Assembly (NCBI GenBank): GCA_014529385.2
Contig: CM043946.1
Span: 17,808,077-17,872,076, forward strand
Direction: 5' to 3'
Origin: Adiantum capillus-veneris
Lineage: Eukaryota > Streptophyta > Polypodiopsida > Polypodiales > Pteridaceae
DNA: 64,000 nt
Below, one piece after another: positions 12,095 through 22,745 of the stretch. The notes under the pieces were generated by a model. It had not been told where the DNA came from and searched no databases. It saw only the letters and a program-made list of their open reading frames with translations. A program made the translations under genes and the position numbers. How positions within the stretch are numbered: position 1 is the stretch's first letter; each line of letters starts with the position of its first letter.

Positions 12095-12594
12095 ATATGA
12101 TTTCTCACATGCCCGTCTCCACTAAATTTTTGTGTGATCTTGGCTATTTGTACTGCCTTACTTCTAGATTCTCTACCAGATGTGTTACGCATATTCTCAG
12201 CAATAAATCGACCGATAGCTTCAGAAAATGTTTCCAAGTCGCCTAAGTGAGCAGGCTCCGTGGGTGAAGGCGCTCTAGAGACTACATGTGGAGTAGGTAT
12301 TGGCATTGGGATTGGCGCGTAGGAAGCCCTTGGGTTCCACGTTTGGTATGGCGTTGTGTCGTGTGGCGGCCCAAAGTTCATATGTGTGGCCCTAGGCATA
12401 GCAGACGTCAGATGTGACATGGTAATGCTAGCCGGTATGGTCCCATGGAAATAAGAACTTGGGTGTTGTGGTTGTGGAGCATAGGTTGTTGAATCAATGG
12501 GAGGGGTAGGAAATACATGAGTACGAGGACCCATAGGTGTATATGATTGGTACACACTAGTAGGTATTGCTGCAGGCATTGAGCTACCATGTAG
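12095..12594 (-). pseudogene. X element: gag N-terminal/middle region
   Basis: A minus-strand frame from 12579 to about 12095 encodes a Pro/Thr/His-rich region followed by the start of the capsid domain (SEAIGRFIAENMRN, then KAVQIAKITQKFSG). It continues into the part beyond solo LTR A at 9430. Upstream it is interrupted by copia element S at 12595 and resumes at 18347. The last codons on the 12010-12094 side are LTR sequence and are not part of gag. Confidence 0.7.
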
Positions 12595-12660
12595 TGTAGA
12601 GTGCGCAGGTGATGGAGAAGGTAGAAAAGAAGACTACGCACACACACCAACACACATCGA

Positions 12661-12705
<45 letters not shown>

Positions 12706-12851
12706 GTTACCCTGCAACAACCATTCAACGAGTTGCTCTTCTCTTCTTCTTTTTTGAACTATTATCCAAAGTATATTTACAACATAGTATAGTCAGTGTC
12801 CAGCCGCCCATAGCACAATGGACATATTCTTTAACATCATATTCTTTAACA
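12595..12851 (-). repeat. 3' LTR of copia S
   Basis: 257 bp, plus-strand ends TGTAGAG...TTTAACA. It matches 18116-18346 except for a longer CA repeat (12662-12702). It is the 3' LTR in the minus-strand sense because the polypurine tract lies next to it. Confidence 0.93.
12662..12702 (+). repeat. (CA)n microsatellite in S LTR
   Basis: About 41 bases of CA repeat inside the LTR. The partner LTR has only about 16 bases at 18182-18197, so it changed length after insertion. Confidence 0.95.
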
Positions 12852-12860
12852 CTCCCCCTC
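12852..12860 (-). other. Polypurine tract of S
   Basis: Minus-strand GAGGGGGAG immediately precedes the LTR start TGTTAAAG, the standard copia arrangement. Confidence 0.8.
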
Positions 12861-13193
12861 AAGCTCAGAGTGAGCTTGCATATGATGGATTCCCAATGCT
12901 TTACGAAAGTAGCAAAACTTCTCCTTTCCAAGAGCTTTTGTGAATATATCCGCAAGTTGATCATTTGTCTTCACATACACCAAATCAATCTCACCTGCCA
13001 AAACTTTTTCTCTAATGAAGTGATAATGTACTTCAATGTGTTTAGTGCGAGCATGGTAAACTGGATTCTTTGCCAACATGATGCTGCTAATATTGTCACA
13101 ATATATAATGACACTGTCAAGATAGTCAAAACCAAAGTCTACCATAAGTACTCTCAACCATGACTCTTCACATGCTGCCACTAGCTGCTCCAC
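12861..13193 (-). pseudogene. S element: C-terminal RNase H segment
   Basis: 115-codon frame with the RNase H tail: YCDNISSIMLAKNP, then the conserved HARTKHIEVHYHF and DQLADIFTKAL. It is offset from the upstream RT/RNase H frame, so a frameshift lies near 13168-13193. The stop is just before the polypurine tract. Confidence 0.85.
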
Positions 13194-14424
13194 GATATTC
13201 AGCTTCTGTACTTGATAATGCTACAATTGATTGCTTCTTGCTACTCCAACTTATCATACCATTGCCAATGGAAAATGCATAACCACTTGTAGATCTTCTA
13301 TCCATAAAATCTCCTGCCCAATCTGCATTTGTATAACCATAAAGACAAAGCTTCCCATTCTTTTCATAAAAAAATCCATAACTAACAGTGGCTTTCACAT
13401 ATCTCATAATCCGTCTCACTGCATCAAGATGACTTTTACATGGCTTTTGCATGAATTGACTCACAACACCCACTGCATAACTCAAATTTGGCCTTGTTAT
13501 TGTCAAGTAAATAAGGCTTCCAACCATCTTGCGATACATAGTGACATCGTCAATGTAATTTCCATCATCAAACAACTTCACATTTTGATCAAGAGGTGTA
13601 TCAACCAGTTTGCACGCTGTCATTCCATACTTCTCAAGCATATCCAACACATATTGTCTATGAATCATCCAAATTCCTAATAATGTTTTGACAATTTCAA
13701 TTCCCAAGAAATATCTCAACTCACCAAGGTCCTTCATGTTGAATTCTCTCAACAAACTCTTCTTGACATGCAAAATTTGCTCATCATGACTTCCAGTGAG
13801 AATCAAGTCATCAACATAGATAACAACAACGATGATCTCTCCATCAACATGCTTCAAAAACAATGAGTGATCAGCAGTAGACTGTTTAAATCCAATCTTC
13901 TTCAAGAATCTGGTTATTTTTTCACACCAAGCTCTAGATGCTTGCTTCAAACCATACAATGCTTTCTTCAACTTACACACATAATATGGAAACTCTGGAT
14001 GTTGATAACCCTCTGGCTGTATCATATAAACTTCTTCTTCCAAGTCACCATTCAAGAATGCATTATCCACATCCATTTGCCGTAACTTCCAACCAAACAT
14101 ACTTGCCATTGCTATCACCAATCTGGTTGTTGTCATCTTTGCAACTGGACTAAATGTCTCATCATAATCAAGACCTTTTGTTTGTGCATAACCTTTAGCA
14201 ACAAGCCTCTCTTTGCATCTTTCCACACTACCATCTGACTTGCACTTGACTTTGTATACCCATTTTGAACCAATTGCTTTCTTTCCACTTGGCAAGCGAA
14301 CCAAATCCCAAGTGTCATTCTTCACAAGAGCATCCATCTCATCATCCATAGCTGACTCCCATTATGATTTTCCAATTGCCTCTTGAAAACAAGTAGGCTC
14401 TTTATGTTGCACACGTGAAACCAT
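13168..14424 (-). pseudogene. S element: reverse transcriptase and RNase H
   Basis: Frame of 393 codons (14349-13168) with the copia RT start KGYAQTKGLDYDETFSPVAK, the catalytic box VIYVDDLILTG, and the RNase H motifs YTNADWAGD and SSTEAEYRG. A TAA at about 14362-14364 separates it in frame from the integrase C-terminus upstream. It copied element RNA to DNA when active. The stop and the downstream frameshift disable it. Confidence 0.88.
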
Positions 14425-16491
14425 CTATGCATAATGTGTACGCATGTAACCGTTGTATGTCAATCTATCAACTGGATAACGCACCCTCTCTGATCTTCTC
14501 AAATGTGGTGCACTCTTCTCTTCAACTCTTGCATATGGCGGTACATATTTCTCAATATGCTTACTGCCAGGTGTCCTCAAATGTGGTAAACCATGCTCTT
14601 CATTGAGGCTTTCATCTCCAGAACTCTCTTCAACCACTTTCTTCTTGCCTTTCTCGTCTTGCTTCTTATCTCGCAAACGACCGCTCCATGGGTTGACACT
14701 TCCTGTACTCTCCTCTGCCATATTTGGTCTTGAAATAGTTCTTGTTGATAGTCCTGGCTTATCAACAACATGACGCACATTATCTTGCTCTTCATACTCA
14801 TCTTCTATCATCATTGGCTTTGATTTATACCATGGTTCATGCTCACAAAATCTGACATCTCTACTGACATAAACTTGTCTTGTCGTAGGATCATAGCACT
14901 TGTAAACTTTCTTTTCAACTGGGTAGCCCAAGAATATACACTTCACTGCCTTTGGCTCCATCTTCTTTCTTGCTTCATGTGGCACATGAACATAGCAAAC
15001 ACATCCAAAAACTTTCATGTAGGAAACTGTTGGCTTGATCCCATAAAGTCTCTCATAAGGTGAAATTTCATGAATGGCAACTATTGGTGTTCGATTCATA
15101 ATGTGTACTGCTGTATGAACTGCTTCAGCCCAATATGTTAATGGCATATTCATCTCATTCATCATGGCTCTTGCAATCTCTGCTATGACTCTATTATTTC
15201 TCTTAGCAACTCCATTTTGTTGTGGTATGTATCTGCAAGTAATCTGTCTTCTTATGCCTTGTTCACGTAAGTAATCATCAAAACTGTGTGACATGTACTC
15301 TCCCCCTCCATCTGTACGTAGACATTTAATTTGACAACCATTCTCTTTCTCAACCATAACTTTGAACTCCAAGAATACCTCAAATGCCTCTGACTTTGCC
15401 TTTAGAAAGTAAACCCATGTCATTCTGCTGTAATCATCCATAAATGTGATAAAATATCGACAACCATTTGGTGTAGCATGATCACAAGGTCCCCAAATAT
15501 ATGAATGAACAATTTCCAAAGGACTTTGGCTAATTCTCCCCCTCTTTGGAAATGGTAAACGAGATTGCTTTCCAAAATGACAAGCTTCACAAACATGATC
15601 AAAATTCAATCTGCCAAACTTTGGTAATCCACATACAATTTGATTTGATTGCATATGCTTTAGTCTTCTAAAATTTACATGACCAATCCTCTTATGCCAT
15701 AACTCTGCCCAATTATCTTGAGTGGCTGATTTGTTTGCATACATACCAATGTGTAAACATGGATCTCCAGCTTCCAATGAAAACAAGCGACCTTTCTTTC
15801 TTCCACGTGCCAATATCTTGCCCGGTCTGTCTTTGTGAAACTCCTCTATGAAGCAGCCATAACGATTAAAACGGACTTGCAACCCTTGATCTATCATTTG
15901 TCCAACTGATGCTAAATTCTTTGTGATTGAAGGTACATATAGAACATCTCCCAATGTGTTGTATGTCCCGTCTTTTTCTAGCAATGGAACTGAACCCACA
16001 TGTGTAATCCGATGCATAGTATCATCACCTGTAGCGACAAACTCATCCTCTTCTAATTTCTCTTTTCTATCAAACCATTCACCATGATATGTCATATGAT
16101 TTGTGGCACCACTATCTAAATACCAATCATCTGTATGATGTGGCTCCACCATGCTTCCAACAACATGCTCCATAGGAAATAAATGTCCACTCCATCTATT
16201 GTCATATATATTTTGATCATGAGGATTGTATCCAGCAAAGTTTCCTCCATGTCTGCCATAAGCTTGGCCTCTTCCACCACGATCACGATTTTGATTTAGC
16301 CTTGTGTAACATTCTCTTTCAAAGTGACCATAAATGCCACATCTGTTACAATATCCATCTCTTTGAGGATGTACAAATCGTCCACCTCCACGTCCACGAG
16401 TTCGGGCTCTCCCCCTGCCTCTTTGGCTATAATCATTGTAACTTTGACTTTGTTGGTTTTGCCATTGACCTCTTCCAGCTTGTTTCCACAA
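14425..16491 (-). pseudogene. S element: nucleocapsid, protease and integrase
   Basis: 688-codon frame. Near its start is the zinc knuckle CNRCGIYGHFEREC; then the protease WYLDSGATNHMT; then the integrase zinc-binding region (WHKRIGHV ... CEACHFGKQ). The integrase core follows with FMDDYSRMTWVYF and RTDGGGEYMS. The third catalytic position reads QNGVAKRNNR, with Lys in place of the invariant Glu, so the integrase core would be dead even with an open frame. It joins gag through a frameshift near 16490. Confidence 0.88.
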
Positions 16492-17213
16492 CCATAGTTT
16501 CCTCTTCCACCTCTATTGTTTCCACGACCTCTAGAGTAAAAAACCTGATCTCTGGAATTGTTATTTGATGTACAAGGACCTGACTTGCCTAACTTCACCT
16601 CTTCTTGCAAACAAAGGTTTACTAACTCTTCAAAATCAGGCATGTGACCTCGAACAGATATAGATGTATCCAATGACTTGTATTCCGGTCCCAAACCATT
16701 CAATGTCACTGAAACTAAGTCATCATCTGGAACTTCAACATTAATGCTCGCAAGATCTTCCTGTATTTGATTTATCTCTGTCACATAATCTGATATGGAT
16801 CTATTTCCTCGCCATACACAATGTAACCTTTGCTTCAAGTGAACTTTTTGTGGTTCTGTATTGGAGCTGTTCATTCTCGCTAGTATCTCCCATGCTTCCT
16901 TTGGAGATTGAGCCTTCTTCACATGTGGTATAAAGAAGTCACTAATGTATAGTGAAATCCAATGCATCACTTTCCTTGAATTATCGATCCACTTCTTGTA
17001 AGCTTCTACTCCTGCTTGCCATGTTTTATGTACTTCAACATTCTCTCTATTTGGTTCCAAACCAACCTCGGGACACTCTTGTTCACCTGTAATATAATCC
17101 CATAAACCTTTGCCCATGATAAAGTTCTCCATCCTGTAAGACCATATACTGTAGTGCTCTCTGGTCAGCTTCTCTCCAACAATCTGTGTGACTTGAGTTG
17201 AACTTTCTACCAT
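16492..17213 (-). pseudogene. S element: gag
   Basis: Gag of the copia type (REHYSIWSYRMENFIMGKGL near the start, then a UBN2-like helical region with KVHLKQRLHCVWRG and SISDYVTEINQIQED). The frame opens further upstream at 17291, but the start at 17213 (MVESSTQVTQ) fits copia gag proteins better. The frame is lost near 16490 at the Gly/Arg-rich stretch before the zinc knuckle. Confidence 0.82.
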
Positions 17214-18100
17214 CTTCACTCTCTCAATTTCTTCCAAAGGATTTTGACAAAATTTCGGCAGAGTTTCGTTTGTATTTGGACAATATCTCAAGTGACAATC
17301 TCAACCAAAGTGCTCATAAACACTGACAGAAAATCTCACTGCCAAGGAAAAATCCATTGACTCACTTTGCCACAGACTGACTCAGTACTATGCATAAATA
17401 CTCTAAAACAATGTCCACATGGACCTATATGCAAATGCAATCCATACGCTGTCCTGTACCACATATCCATACATCCACCTTCTTCCCATAGTCGTAAACG
17501 ACATATGAGGTCTTTCGCGGGGCCAGTTGGGGGTTCGCTCCAGTACCTAATCCACCTTGCCAAGGTACCAAAGCTCCCAAGGCAAGGCTTCAAAAAACCT
17601 CACTCGACCCTCACAAAGGCTGTAGTTTTCCAAAATACATTGACCGCATATCCATACATAACCACAAAATACTCAATTTGACAATATAACCGCCTCAACT
17701 TCTTCCCACAACCTTTCTTACATAGGCGGCTGTCCATAACGGACCCACAACAACCAAACATAATCTTCGATAACACAATATCATGATGCAAAAGATCTAT
17801 GTCGCTCTCCAAAACCTGTGTAAATGCTGAATTCTTCACCTGTAACCTGTAAATCTACTGTCGAGTGCAAAACTGGACATCTCCTATGCTTGTGTGATAT
17901 GGATGTTTGCTGCAGAAAATTGAAGATTTTGGCAAATCTGAGTATGCCAATGCGTCTGGAATGCCCAAAAACATAAAGATAGACTCCTGGATCACTGTAT
18001 TCCGAGTTCGGGTGGGGGAGTTATGACCAAAAAACCTCTCTTTTTTGCTGTTTTCCAGAGCTGCGGAAACCTGTGTATTGACTGTAGCTCCTTAAACTGA
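17214..18100. other. Leader of copia S
   Basis: About 0.9 kb between the primer site and gag. Open frames here are short and unrelated to known proteins. It is read as the untranslated leader. Confidence 0.6.
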
Positions 18101-18112
18101 GCTCTGATACCA
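18101..18112 (-). other. Primer-binding site of S (initiator Met tRNA)
   Basis: Minus-strand TGGTATCAGAGC, the complement of the plant initiator-Met tRNA 3' end, lies three bases inside the 5' LTR. Confidence 0.93.
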
Positions 18113-18115
18113 CTT

Positions 18116-18346
18116 TGTAGAGTGCGCAGGTGATGGAGAAGGTAGAAAAGAAGACTACACACACACACCAACACACATTGAGACACACACACACACAATC
18201 GTTACCCTGCAGCAGCCATTCAACGAGTTGCTCTTCTCTTCTTCTTTTTTGAACTATTATCCAAAGTATATTTACAACATAATATAGTCAGTGTCCAGCC
18301 TCCCATAGCACAATAGACATATTCTTTAACATCATATTCTTTAACA
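18116..18346 (-). repeat. 5' LTR of copia S
   Basis: 231 bp, near-identical to 12595-12851 apart from the CA repeat. Followed on the right by the target duplication TGTAG. The primer site adjoins its left edge, so it is the 5' LTR on the minus strand. Confidence 0.93.
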
Positions 18347-18729
18347 TGTAGTGGTGATTTACTAACAAATGATGTCCATGGCATGTTGCTAAGCATACCC
18401 ATCATTGGGATGGGCTTGGTAGCCGTGGTGTCATCAAGGGAAAGATGAGCTAGACTTGGATAAGTAAAGCTATCATTTGTGGTCTTAGATTGCATTGAGA
18501 CTCGCAACGAAACAACATATGGAGGATCCATCGGACTTACCAAGGGAGTCTCCATTTGCAATAAGGTTGGTTGTTTAGCCTTCCCTGTATCCAAGAATCT
18601 CATGAGACCCGTTGAAGGCATGTGGATCCCCTTGTTCTTTCTCTCTAGCTCAATAACCCTATGGATGACCTCATAAACTTTGTTGTTGTTCCTCCACACT
18701 AGTAGCACCCTTTGTGGATTATAAGACAT
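18347..18729 (-). pseudogene. X element: gag N-terminus
   Basis: Frame starting ATG at 18729 (MSYNPQRVLLVWRNNNK), rich in Ser, Thr and Pro, and running into copia S at 18346. It continues at 12594. In Y the same start is at 40008, but about 0.6 kb of the following sequence is deleted there. This is read as the N-terminus of gag because it leads without a conserved stop into the capsid region. Confidence 0.55.
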
Positions 18730-18799
18730 CTAACCAACCCACGTGATAGGTGTGACCTGTGTATAGGTCGGTTAGAGTTTTCGTTTGTAGTTCATACTC

Positions 18800-19303
18800 C
18801 TAGTTCCCATTTAAGAATGCTCCATCTAGGATTGAGATGCTAGGGGTGTCTTTTGAACTAGATGCAATGTGGCTCTCTATGGGTTGACCCTTAGTAGTCG
18901 CTAATTCAGGAGCACTCGATTGCTCTCCTAGCAAAGATATTGACATAGGGGCTTTTGCTTTTAACTCTCTTCGTTGATCCGACTTGCGTAAGCTCTTGAT
19001 TTCTTTTTCCCTAGCTGCAATGATATATTGCTCAACCTCTTGCACTTCGGTAAGGCTTCTACCATAAGGTAATATAACCTCGGAGGAAAATAGCTCTGAA
19101 GAGTCAGGGGGTGGAGTGAATGGAGTATTCACATGCACATTCTCTAAGGGCATAGGGTCTACGTTGGTCATGAATGGAGAATTTACTTCCCCACCCCCCT
19201 CATTTACATCGTTAGCTCCATGTTTGGAGCGAGTGGCTCTACTAAAGGTTTCCTTCATGCGGCTAAGCACGCTTGGTCTGGACCGTGGGCCCATGGCATG
19301 CAT
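18800..19303 (-). CDS. X element: upstream ORF of unknown function
   Basis: 167-codon frame upstream of gag, ending in a TAG that is also present at the same place in Y. The shared stop suggests a separate small ORF in the ancestor rather than recent decay. It is acidic and Ser/Pro-rich, with a helical-looking stretch (VQEVEQYIIAAREKEIKSL). The Y copy (40821-40250) is longer at the N-terminus; X has lost about 0.4 kb near 19303. No family recognised. Confidence 0.45.
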   Translation of the reverse strand: MHAMGPRSRPSVLSRMKETFSRATRSKHGANDVNEGGGEVNSPFMTNVDPMPLENVHVNTPFTPPPDSSELFSSEVILPYGRSLTEVQEVEQYIIAAREKEIKSLRKSDQRRELKAKAPMSISLLGEQSSAPELATTKGQPIESHIASSSKDTPSISILDGAFLNGN

Positions 19304-19865
19304 GTCTTTGTTCGATTACCCGAAGCTCTGATGGTCCTCAAAAAGGTCAATTTTTACTTACATGAGGCTAAAATAAGTAATTTTTAAAGGGTGACTGAAG
19401 CCTGAGCTTGAGCGTGGCCTTGGGCTTGGGTCTGGGGAATGTTCATGACCCCAATCCTGCCTTTGAAATTTTTTATCTTATTCTTTTTGAAATTTTTTTT
19501 AATCTTTAATTTTTGGGATAAGGTCTCCGTGGCCGCGCTGCACGTATGAGCACACACACACCTAATCTACTTACAACTAATAGAGCTATTGTTACACACT
19601 AACACAGTACTACAACAACTCATTAGCTAACAGATCTACTTACTGTACTTTACACAAAACTAACATTATGGATCTACTACCTTAATTCTAACACTATATC
19701 ACAGAGAAAAATGCAGTATCTTTCAACACCTTATTAACAAAACAATACACTGCAGCAAAACAAACTCCTTCTCAACACATACATGTTCCTTCTCTACCTT
19801 TCCTACATTTCAAAATGCAGCACAAAGTAGCATAGAGTGCTACTCAAGCTTAATGCAGGGCACTT
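19304..19865. other. Leader of X
   Basis: AT-rich non-coding sequence between the upstream ORF and the primer site. It aligns with 41005-41504 in Y, including cacacacacctaa and aacaaaacaatacactgcagc. No gene seen. Confidence 0.6.
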
Positions 19866-19882
19866 CCCTGGAAACGGCACCA
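19866..19882 (-). other. Primer-binding site of X (Asp-tRNA-like)
   Basis: Minus-strand TGGTGCCGTTTCCAGGG, close to the TGGCGCCGTTGCCGGGG type used by plant Athila/Tat Ty3 elements. The Y counterpart at about 41505-41524 reads TGACGCCGTTTCCGGGG. Confidence 0.7.
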
Positions 19883-19888
19883 AAAATA

Positions 19889-20421
19889 TGCGCGTCTGTT
19901 GCACATGTCAATGCAAGAGACTTGCCAATACACTATGTATGAGAAACAAATGGTTGCAATCACACAACCACATTAATTTAGCAACCTCAAGAGGGCAAGG
20001 GTGTGTCACTCACCACCCTACGCTTGCCTTCGTAGAGGATTCCTCGCCGTGAAGAAGAAGGAGCTACCACCGTGCTACGCTCAACCGCCTCGCTACCGCC
20101 ATGCGGTCGTCTCAATGCTCAATCGCACTCTCTCTCTCTCTCTCTCACGCATACACACACACGCAAGGAGATGAAGAAGAAGAAGATGGAGATGGAGCAA
20201 AAGCACTCTTCAATTGCACAAATGAGAGAATGAGTGATTTTTAGGTCTAGGTGACTTTTATATGAGCTCTCCCCATTCACACGTGGCTCTCCATACTTAG
20301 CCAAATAACCCTTAAATGTTCCTGTTAGAGTGCACCTCTCATCGGCCATCACTCTTACCCTTTTCCTATTGGATCGACAAGCCCGGCCCATGAATACTAA
20401 AGTGGATGCTAGTGGTTAACA
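19889..20421 (-). repeat. LTR shared by X (5') and Y (3')
   Basis: 533-bp LTR, minus-strand ends TGTTAACC...CGCGCA. On its left is a primer site, as for a 5' LTR of X; on its right is a polypurine tract, as for a 3' LTR of Y. It matches the split LTR of Y (41529-41730 plus 54107-54449). One LTR with both signals means two elements in tandem sharing it, as made by unequal recombination. It includes a TATA box (20255-20267) and a short CT tract (20128-20146). Confidence 0.8.
20255..20267 (-). promoter_or_regulatory. TATA box in X/Y LTR
   Basis: Minus-strand CTCATATAAAAGT, about 160 bases into the LTR. The equivalent in the Y LTR (about 54331-54341) reads CATATAAAGTC, so it is conserved between copies. 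Confidence 0.55.
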
Positions 20422-20437
20422 TGCCCCCCTTCCTGAT
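20422..20437 (-). other. Polypurine tract of Y
   Basis: Minus-strand TCAGGAAGGGGGGCA ends exactly at the LTR start TGTTAACC. Confidence 0.75.
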
Positions 20438-21502
20438 GTAGATTTCGTCCTTGAAATATAACAGTGCAGCATTGGGATCCACGATAGAAGTACCCGTGTC
20501 AGAAGAAAAACAACATTGTGAAAGCTAAAAGGTAGTATATAGGCGTACAATAAGTGAGATGCATACATAAAATTCTAGGAAATGCAAAAACAAATTCATG
20601 AATTGTAACATTGCCAACTAGAACAAGCGTAGTACCTGAATAAAATGTAATCGAGTTAGGGTCTATTAGGTCGACTCTAAGAGAAGTAAACAAGAGCTAG
20701 AGCTAAAGTAAGTACTAGATTGACCAACATTAATTAAAAAATATCTACTAAAGAGTAGTTAACCATAGGAATGCTCGTCGGGGTCTAAGGACTAGTGATC
20801 TTGTCACTTATACCACTTAAGTGTAATCAAAATAAAATACAAGGAAGTTTGTGCTATTCGCTTTCTCTTTTCTTTATCTTTTTTTTTTCTTCTTCTTTGT
20901 TTTCTTTTTTGTTGCTGTCATAGTTGCTACAAGTAGCTGGGGGACTCAAGGTCTCCAATACCAGCTTGAGCATAAACTAGTTGGGAGACTCGAGGTCTCA
21001 AATACCAGCTTAACACATGGGCTTCCATAACACAAGTCACACTTAGGTGGAATAAGCTAGAGATAACTATATCCTCATAGCCTAAAACATTACTAAAGTT
21101 ACTACAATTAATAGACTATTTAGGAATTAAAGTCACCAATTAAGTGGCCTAGTTTATCCTAAGGTCCTGATACCTACTTAAAGCCAACTAATAGACCAAA
21201 CTCAATAAGAAGAACAAGGTACTAGAAGTTTGAAAAATTTAAAGAATCTAAATTGGCAATGTCACAACTTCATAAATTTTATGCATTGTTAGAATTCAAA
21301 TGACAAGTTGCAAACATGCAAATGTGGAAGCATAGATAAAAGGAAGTACTACACCTAATATAATGGAGAACATCCGTTGTAACATGTAAACATCCATTCT
21401 CGTTGTCCTTCAAAGGCATCCTTATGTAGTCACAAACTGCACAATAGTCACCACCAAACATTCACCTTTCACAGGCACATCAGTGGGAAAAGGTACCAAG
21501 AC
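20438..21502. other. 3' untranslated internal region of Y
   Basis: No gene supported. Short frames lack motifs. It contains a local duplication of a ggagactc(g/a)aggtctc sequence near 20938-21000. The minus-strand text just before the polypurine tract (TTTCAAGGACGAAATCTACA) resembles the end of a Ty3 polyprotein. Confidence 0.5.
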
Positions 21503-22028
21503 CTATTGAACACAATTAAAAAACATAAGGAACCCTAACCTAATTATTTGCACTCCCTGTAGAGAGTCAAGGGAATAGGATATTGTAGAGATTGGGGGGG
21601 GGAAACCTAAGGCTAAACCCCTATCCTCGTCACCAAGAAAAACAAAGTCATCATCCATGAGACCATATGTGCCATTCGTGTAATCATTTAAATCTTCTTC
21701 ATCAATCAGAAGCACCAATGTTTACTAAGAAGGTTACTAGACGCCTATAGTCATCTTGGTCAAAAGGATAGGTTTGTGCAATGGGAGAGACACTCTCTAC
21801 TAAGTATGGATCAGTCGTGGTCAAGAGACATATCAGTCATTCTAACTCCTTAAAATTCCTCTCACATACTAGCGTACCTACCAAATCCCATTCACAGGCA
21901 AGCACCAGAAAGACCATGTGAAACACTTGTGAAAAGTAATGAGGGTACCTCTCACCCAAGGTAGGAGTGGATGACTCTAGCGTACTAGCAATATTTGTAC
22001 ACGCAGATAGATGATGGTTAGAGTGCAA
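21503..22028 (-). pseudogene. Y element: decayed coding-like segment
   Basis: Minus-strand frames at 22028-21837 and 21718-21503 read like protein (PFDQDDYRRLVTFLVN, DYTNGTYGLMDDDFVFL) but are separated by stops and frame changes. No retroviral motif is visible. It may be the decayed end of the Y protein or sequence acquired from elsewhere. Confidence 0.3.
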
Positions 22029-22160
22029 ATATTACAAGGGTCGTATTCTTGTGCATATTGCATTTTTATGATTTTGTGTTATGTATAGAACTTGTAAGTT
22101 TCCACATTATTGTTTGGTGGCTCTTGCTCTTTTACTTTTTTATCTTGTTTTTGTGAATAT

Positions 22161-22262
22161 AAGGCTTTATATATACATTCCCTAGGATTGGAGATTGAGA
22201 GGTCAAGGAGGAAGGTTCAGAGGGAAGCAAGTAAATGATGGATGTCAGCAAACACTCCCCCC
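22161..22262 (-). promoter_or_regulatory. TATA box and second polypurine-like run inside Y
   Basis: Minus-strand AAGGAAGGGGGGAG followed by TGTTTGC at about 22250-22265, with a good TATA box (GTATATATAAAGCC, 22176-22163) about 80 bases further on. This looks like a second polypurine tract plus LTR start. No partner LTR was found, so its identity is open. Confidence 0.35.
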
Positions 22263-22265
22263 TTC

Positions 22266-22745
22266 CTTGGGTAGATCATACCTTTTGGAATGATGTCATC
22301 ACCGTTTGAAACCAATTGTTCCAAGTTGTTATGAGTGAAGGCTTTATCCAATAGTTTTTGACCGCGCTATGCATTTCATCTAGTTGCAAGGGTGGTAAGG
22401 TACTCTCCCATGATTTTATTTACAACGTTGTTGTAGGGGGTGAACTTACAACGGGAGGTGCAAACTCTTCCTTGTTTGTATGGATACAATGGTAGGTGGA
22501 GGTTGTGTCAAATCTTCTATTTCCACATAGGAACTACATGAAGAGCAAGAAGCTTCATTTGAGTTCCCTGTTCCTGAGCTATGTGGAACAAATAGTTCTT
22601 TCTTCGGTACCCAAACTAGCTCTGGAGCGGGTGTGTAGCATTCCATGATTTTTTCCTTTCTGCGATCTTCAATTTATTTTGGAGCCATAGGATTGGGCTC
22701 ACATGGGCTAGGTGACAAGTAAGAGCACAATTTACGTTTTGGCAC
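22266..22745 (-). pseudogene. Y element: C-terminal region with WVPK motifs
   Basis: The frame at 22646-22446 contains LVWVPKKELFVPHSS, and the end of the upstream frame has YKWVPKASS and CWIPKNLLEAQG. The repeated W-(V/I)-P-K motif suggests short repeats in a linear region. A frame break lies near 22640-22750. Sequence 22266-22445 is non-coding or decayed. Confidence 0.4.

Larger units (their letters stand above)
12595..18346 (-). mobile_element. Complete Ty1/copia element S
   Basis: A 5.75-kb element with LTRs at 12595-12851 and 18116-18346, flanked by the 5-bp target duplication TGTAG (12590-12594 and 18347-18351). On the minus strand the order is primer site, gag, protease, integrase, reverse transcriptase, RNase H, polypurine tract. 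That order marks it as copia. The LTRs differ mainly in the length of a CA repeat. All reading frames are broken, so it is non-autonomous now. It is inserted in the gag gene of X. Confidence 0.95.

Noticed and set aside
12408..12728. Frames with Cys-Val or Thr-His runs on both strands
   Set aside because: Products of the CA repeat in the S LTR; they cross the LTR boundary.
18101..18112. tRNA-like sequences at primer sites
   Set aside because: Only the short complement of a tRNA 3' end is present; no cloverleaf could be drawn, so no tRNA gene is called.
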